64,000 nt of DNA from Aphelocoma coerulescens (lineage: Eukaryota; Chordata; Aves; Passeriformes; Corvidae). The notes under the pieces were generated by a model that worked only from the letters and a program-made list of their open reading frames with translations, was not told the origin of the DNA and ran no database searches. Where the stretch lies: positions 7,463,264 through 7,527,263 of the forward strand of contig NC_091019.1 in NCBI RefSeq assembly GCF_041296385.1, in the 5' to 3' direction. This document shows, in pieces, positions 59,602 to 64,000 of the stretch; the first letter of the stretch is position 1; each line of letters begins with the position of its first letter. The position numbers and the translations under genes were made by a program.

Positions 59602-60137
59602 ATTACAGCTGGTGAGGTGTCAGTAGCTCTGACCGAGGAAGAGGTGACCGGTCCGGAGAGATGGTCCCAAAAGGAATTGCCTTCCTGAGGCCTGCTGCCT
59701 TCCCTCAGCTGTTAGCTAGGAGGGCCCGTGCAGAGGCTGTCAACTCTTTAGTGATTGTCAGCTTGTAATTTCAGCTCAGCTCTGCAGGGCAGCCTCCAGG
59801 CCAAGCCAGACCAGAGAGAGATGAGAGGCTCATGTAGCTGGTTCCACACGAAAGGAGCTTTATTGTTGGTCCCCTCTGGTGAAGGGGAAAGCCAGGGACG
59901 AGAGCTCCCTCCTCGCAGGGGCAGAGGGCTAGCTTTTATAGGGATACAGGGGATGGGTTTCAGAGGGTAAAGGCCAATGGGTTATAAAGGATCTGCATAG
60001 GGTCTCCCAGAGGATTCTGGGTCTGTCTTTTCTCGCCGTGAGTGAAAAGGTTAGCTGCCTTCCCAGGGAGTCCTGCTGGGGATCGTGCAATCTCAGCAGA
60101 CATCCCTCCAGGCCAGTGGCTGGGCATACCCTGCAGT
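59602..60137 (-). mobile_element. Solo LTR, minus strand (same family as 19617 and 24462)
   Basis: Its reverse complement aligns throughout with the two plus-strand copies: the start gggtatgcccag, the block cagaggattctggg (plus strand), the poly(A) signal (plus gctttattg near 59860) and the end ccagct. The ends are good to a few bases. TSD not resolved. Confidence 0.85.
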
Positions 60138-61782
60138 CAGGTAAATAATAATTTTCTTCATTTCCCCCTAAATTCCCAGTTTTTCCCTGCTCCCTGTTCC
60201 CACTTCCCCTCTCCCCCCATCCCAGTCTGAAACACAATGTTCAGGTAATGCCCAAATACAAAATATATAATATAAGTGTAATTGAGTATGGAGAATAGTT
60301 GTATCTGACAAAGGTTGGATTTCAAGCAAAAGCATATCTGGTGATCAGCTTAATGCTTATATGATTTTTCCCAAATGTAATAGTTTATGCAGAATTAAAT
60401 GAAATCAGGTAGAGTTGAAACTCAGGTTGGATACTATTATAATACATTTTGCATGTATATATATATACTATAATTATGTGTAGCATACTTTATCTAGATA
60501 ACCTGATAATTTTGGGGTTTGATCACTAATAAATTTCAGAGATTTTGTAGATTCAAAATGTTCATACTTGGGAAAATCAGTATTACAATGCTCTATTACA
60601 GATTATTTACATCTCATTTGATTATTGTACAATTCTAAAGATTCTTATCTTCAACTTCCATATATGCTGACTTAGAATTATGATTAATCTTTTTCTCACT
60701 TAAGTATAAACCAGATTCATGTGCACACTTCCACTACCAAGAATACCTTCAAAAGATTGCTGTAGAAACACCAGAGTTAACATGCACTTTGCAAGGGTAC
60801 TTTGTAAGCAGTATTTGTTACAATTTCTTACCCTCTCATCAACTTACCTAATTTTCTTAGAATTTACAATAGAATGCCCTAAACTAGCAATTGTAATTAG
60901 AGCACAAAAGTATTTTACTGTTTATTCAGAGTAAATTGGTTGTTGGCTTTTTGTCTCCACCTCTCTGCACAGTGTGTCATAGAAGATAATATGAAGGAAA
61001 AGAGGAGTGCATACATAATTTATAATAATTTTTTTTAATTCTGGAAATCTCCTGGTTTATGCAAATTGCTATTTATCAGGCAATAGAGCAAAACATGTGC
61101 CAACTGAATACCCATGGGGCAGCCTGGGATGGACAGATGACCGACCATTAAATGCTCAAGCATTTTGGGGGGAAAGAGGGCGGTACTTCAAAGTGATTGC
61201 TAAAACACAGTGTTACCTCCAGCATGTAAATTTTTTTTGAAACAAAAGTCCAACATATCACCAGCAGAAAGAGACCATCGGGACTAACACACATTTTTCT
61301 GTTGCTTAAAAAGGAATGGAAGTGATTACCTTATTGAAACCACCTGACCACTTTAGCAGGAGGAAGTTCCTCCTTGACCTCTGTTCATAGGCAAAGTAAA
61401 CTGGGGGTATTCTCTGAAACTTGTCAGGTTGACGACACATAATTTTAATGCTGAGGTAAGGCAGCTCTATTACAGTGATATCTTCTTTAGAATCATATGT
61501 AGCTTGTTCTATATCATATGTAGTATATCCTGTATTCCTGTATTACACTGAATATTTCTTATATATTGCAGGTAATTATGAGAATGCTTATATTTATCAT
61601 GTATTCTAGCACTAGCTAGATTTGATTCATCCAGTTTCTTTGATAAAATTTGATACAAAAAAATTTGAACCAAAACTTCCATGTAAATAATGCGAAATTA
61701 TGGAAGGTACATAATTTCAGCATACAGATTTTCCTGTAAACCCATATGTGTTCGGCTGCATGACCTCTGTTAGAGCTAACTT
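60138..61782. other. Unique AT-rich sequence, no gene seen
   Basis: A short (TA) stretch lies near 60454-60470. No gene can be supported. Confidence 0.5.
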
Positions 61783-61925
61783 AATTTTGATCATAGGATT
61801 ATAGAATGGTCGGGGTAGAAGGGAACTTAAATTCCAATCCCCTGCCATGGCTAGGGAAACCTTCCACTTGGCCAGGATGCTTAAAACTCCATTCAGCTGG
61901 CCTTGAACTTATGTTTTGATAACAT
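61783..61925 (-). mobile_element. CR1 3' tail, minus strand
   Basis: The plus strand reads tcataggattatagaatggt, then cccctgccatggctaggg, ccttccacttggccagg and ctggccttgaact, a reversed CR1 3' end. Confidence 0.88.
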
Positions 61926-62653
61926 CCAGTTATCTAGTTTTTTTTATTATGAGATTCAAGTCACTGTCATCACTTCTAGTTACTTAAAGTATCATTTAAT
62001 ATAGAATAATTTTCTTTTTTCATAGGTCTGTCATATTTTGTGAGCTCTTGCTAAAGTAGATAGTACTGATATTAGATGAGACATTTAATTTGCTTTCCTG
62101 AGTTTCTTTGCTAAAGTGTGTATTCAAAGTCCGTTAGTGTTAAGATCCCTGCTTAACCTCAAAGTCTTAAATCTCCTAGTAAAATACTACTTATGTGCTG
62201 CAAATTTGAGATTTTTTTCCCCTGAGGTACTGCAAGAAAGAAAAAAATAAAATTATGTTTTAATTCACTGTTTGGTCTTTCTCAAAACAACAATTTTAAA
62301 TGAAAAGGTATGTTGCATTAGCATTAATTCTAAAGTTTACCTGTTTTTCTGAAATGAGAATATGAGATCTGGATCTGTATTTCATTTAACCTCAAGCAAT
62401 ATGAATTGGATTTATTTCATTGTGGGTTTTATAAAAACTTTAAAATATAAGACTTCATTCGAAGTGAAAGTTCCATTTTGAGAAGGATAGAATGTTTTTA
62501 CTCATCCATTGTTATGATTAGGTTTGAGAAGGTTGGCTTTCGCATTTAAGTAAAAGTTGTTAATTCGCTTGTTAAGTGTTTTTATAATTGAATAGTTCTG
62601 AAACTAATTATACTCAAATACCTATATCTATCAATTATACAAAATATCTATGA
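61926..62653. other. Unique AT-rich sequence, no gene seen
   Basis: Nothing that I can support. Confidence 0.5.
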
Positions 62654-63035
62654 TGTAATTGTAAGGGGAGTGTTTAAGACCTTATTTACGTAAAGGGAGA
62701 AATCAAGAACTGTCATTGGATGTTCACCAGACCAGTAAGAAGGCCCTAGACAACTGCCAGATGACAACAAGCCAGTAAGAAGATCCTAGACATCAGCGAG
62801 CCAATCATGATGCTTTGGTTGGGCGGGGAAAGGGGTGGCCTGGGGACGGGGACTGGGGTATAAAATGTATCACTCGAGGCTGCAAGGGGAGCCTCCGATC
62901 ACATCTGTCCCAGATGAAGGTTCCAGTGCTGCACCCTTTGTTTTGTGTAAGGCAGATCACCGCAAGAGGTCTCTTATTGTCAGTTAAATTTGTTCTCGTT
63001 AATAAATTTGCATAAAAAGCTCGATTGTGAGCCCA
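62654..63035 (+). mobile_element. Compact LTR-like promoter/poly(A) unit, plus strand
   Basis: Within 380 bp there is a duplicated ccagtaagaag..ctagaca enhancer-like unit (62732 and 62772), a CCAAT box (62801), a GC box gggcgggg (62820), TATAAAA (62859) and AATAAA (63001). TATA to poly(A) spacing of about 140 bp fits the R region of an LTR better than a host gene promoter. The ends (tgtaattg...gagccca) are approximate. Confidence 0.65.
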
Positions 63036-63199
63036 TTTATAATATCCATTAGTTAATAACTAGGTTTGATTCCATTTGAGCATATTTGTCAGGTCTAGTC
63101 TATACTGTGGGAAGGTTTAAGTGAGAAGAAATTATAGAATGAATTAAATTTTACAAAGTTAAAACAGATCTGAATTGTTCTTCCCTCATGTCTTTTTTT

Positions 63200-64000
63200 A
63201 AAACAATTTAAAGAGGAAAATTCTCAAATGAGTTCTAGCAAGCAGAACTGCAACAGGCAAAAAATAACCCTACATAATCACTAGGTACAAAATCGCTAAA
63301 TCTTATTAACTCACGGAGAACAGAGACACCTAAAGTGGCAGAAATACCCTTTCCAAGATGGTGCCCTCCACAGGAGACCATGTGTAGGGAGACAAAGGGA
63401 AAAGGTTCCTACCCTCCCCTCAGAATGGTGGCTTTTGCAGGCAGTTACATCATCTAGGAGACACAGGAAAAGGATGGCAGCAAACCCTTCCGGCAAAATA
63501 GGGCTTATGGAGCAGTTCTAGTGGCAGATGAGAAGTGCCGGCATGTGTGGGGTCAGCGCTGCCACCTGCTTCTTCCTCCTGCTGCCCGCCAGACTGCCGA
63601 TGTTGGTGCTGCTGTCCCCTGCACTGTGGGCATGCTAGGGGGAGGAACTGGTCTGTCAGCACTGACACGGCGTGACTGGCCCCAGGGACCAGCTCTCTTC
63701 ACGCTGCTGATAGGTTTGCAAACTTCGGTCTGAAACAATTTTTGGTTGCAAAATGCAGGGGTTTTTTGAGTGGCTACTGTTGCAAGCCCAGAAAAAAAAA
63801 ATAAATCTATGCCCAAAGCAACCCCCTCCAAAGCAGAGCCTCCACCTTAGCAAATGCTACTGGCAGAGACAGAGAGTTCCCTGCTTCTGGGTTCTGACTT
63901 AAAGAGGGACCGCAGAAACTTCCATCCCCCTGATTCCGTTTTCTGGCTGCCAGGGTCTGAAAAAGAATGTGACAATTTTTGGGCACAGATAGATATACAG
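63200..64000 (-). mobile_element. ERV LTR at the right edge, minus strand (same family as 29364)
   Basis: Ordered shared blocks with 29364-30152 include gcaacaggcaaaaaataa, aatcactaggtac, caagatggtgccc and the terminal caatttttgggcacagatag. The element probably ends within a few bases of the window edge or continues beyond it. Confidence 0.7.

Noticed and set aside
1..64000. CRISPR arrays, bacterial operons, prophage
   Set aside because: No regular spaced repeats. CR1, LTR and 7SL/tRNA-Lys signals show vertebrate (avian) DNA.

Overview
The window looks like avian nuclear DNA, most likely from a songbird. It is AT-rich and non-coding, with many fragments of CR1 LINEs (the dominant bird retroposon) and an unusually high load of endogenous-retrovirus (ERV) long terminal repeats (LTRs), many with clear target-site duplications (TSDs). 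I found no host protein-coding exon that I would defend. The window is probably intergenic or a long intron. The only host-type regulatory candidate is a small CpG-rich promoter-like island at about 4.9-5.25 kb.

Layout. 1-3882: 5' part of an ERV on the minus strand, with LTR, tRNA-Lys primer-binding site, an open gag, an in-frame UAG, then protease and reverse transcriptase running off the window edge. 3.9-19.6 kb: mostly unique sequence with CR1 pieces (6.5-8.5, 14.1-14.6, 15.1-15.2 kb) and LTRs (10.2-10.8, 16.9-17.5 kb). 19.6-35 kb: a string of solo LTRs in both orientations, several with perfect 5- or 6-bp TSDs, plus a CR1 (26.2-26.9 kb). 35-43.8 kb: almost feature-free. 43.9-50.3 kb: LTRs, including one joined to a tRNA-Lys sequence and interrupted by a younger solo LTR. 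53.9-60.1 kb: one CR1 carrying a multi-level nest of LTR elements. 60-64 kb: CR1 tail, a compact LTR with promoter signals, and a partial LTR at the edge.

The most interesting signals are three separate cases in which a host RNA appears joined to an ERV. (1) At 46183-46263 a tRNA-Lys(CUU) body is fused through the primer-binding site to an LTR, with the break at about tRNA position 57/58, where the methylated A58 normally stops plus-strand copying. (2) At 33.6-34.1 kb the U3 region of an LTR contains about 95 bp derived from the Alu domain of 7SL RNA. (3) At 55690-57908 a 2.2-kb element with two LTRs and a perfect 6-bp TSD carries an intronless Y-box (YBX-type) cold-shock-domain sequence in the sense direction, the architecture of a gene-transducing retrovirus. 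All three are read from sequence alone. Family assignments rest on motif recognition, and no database search was possible.
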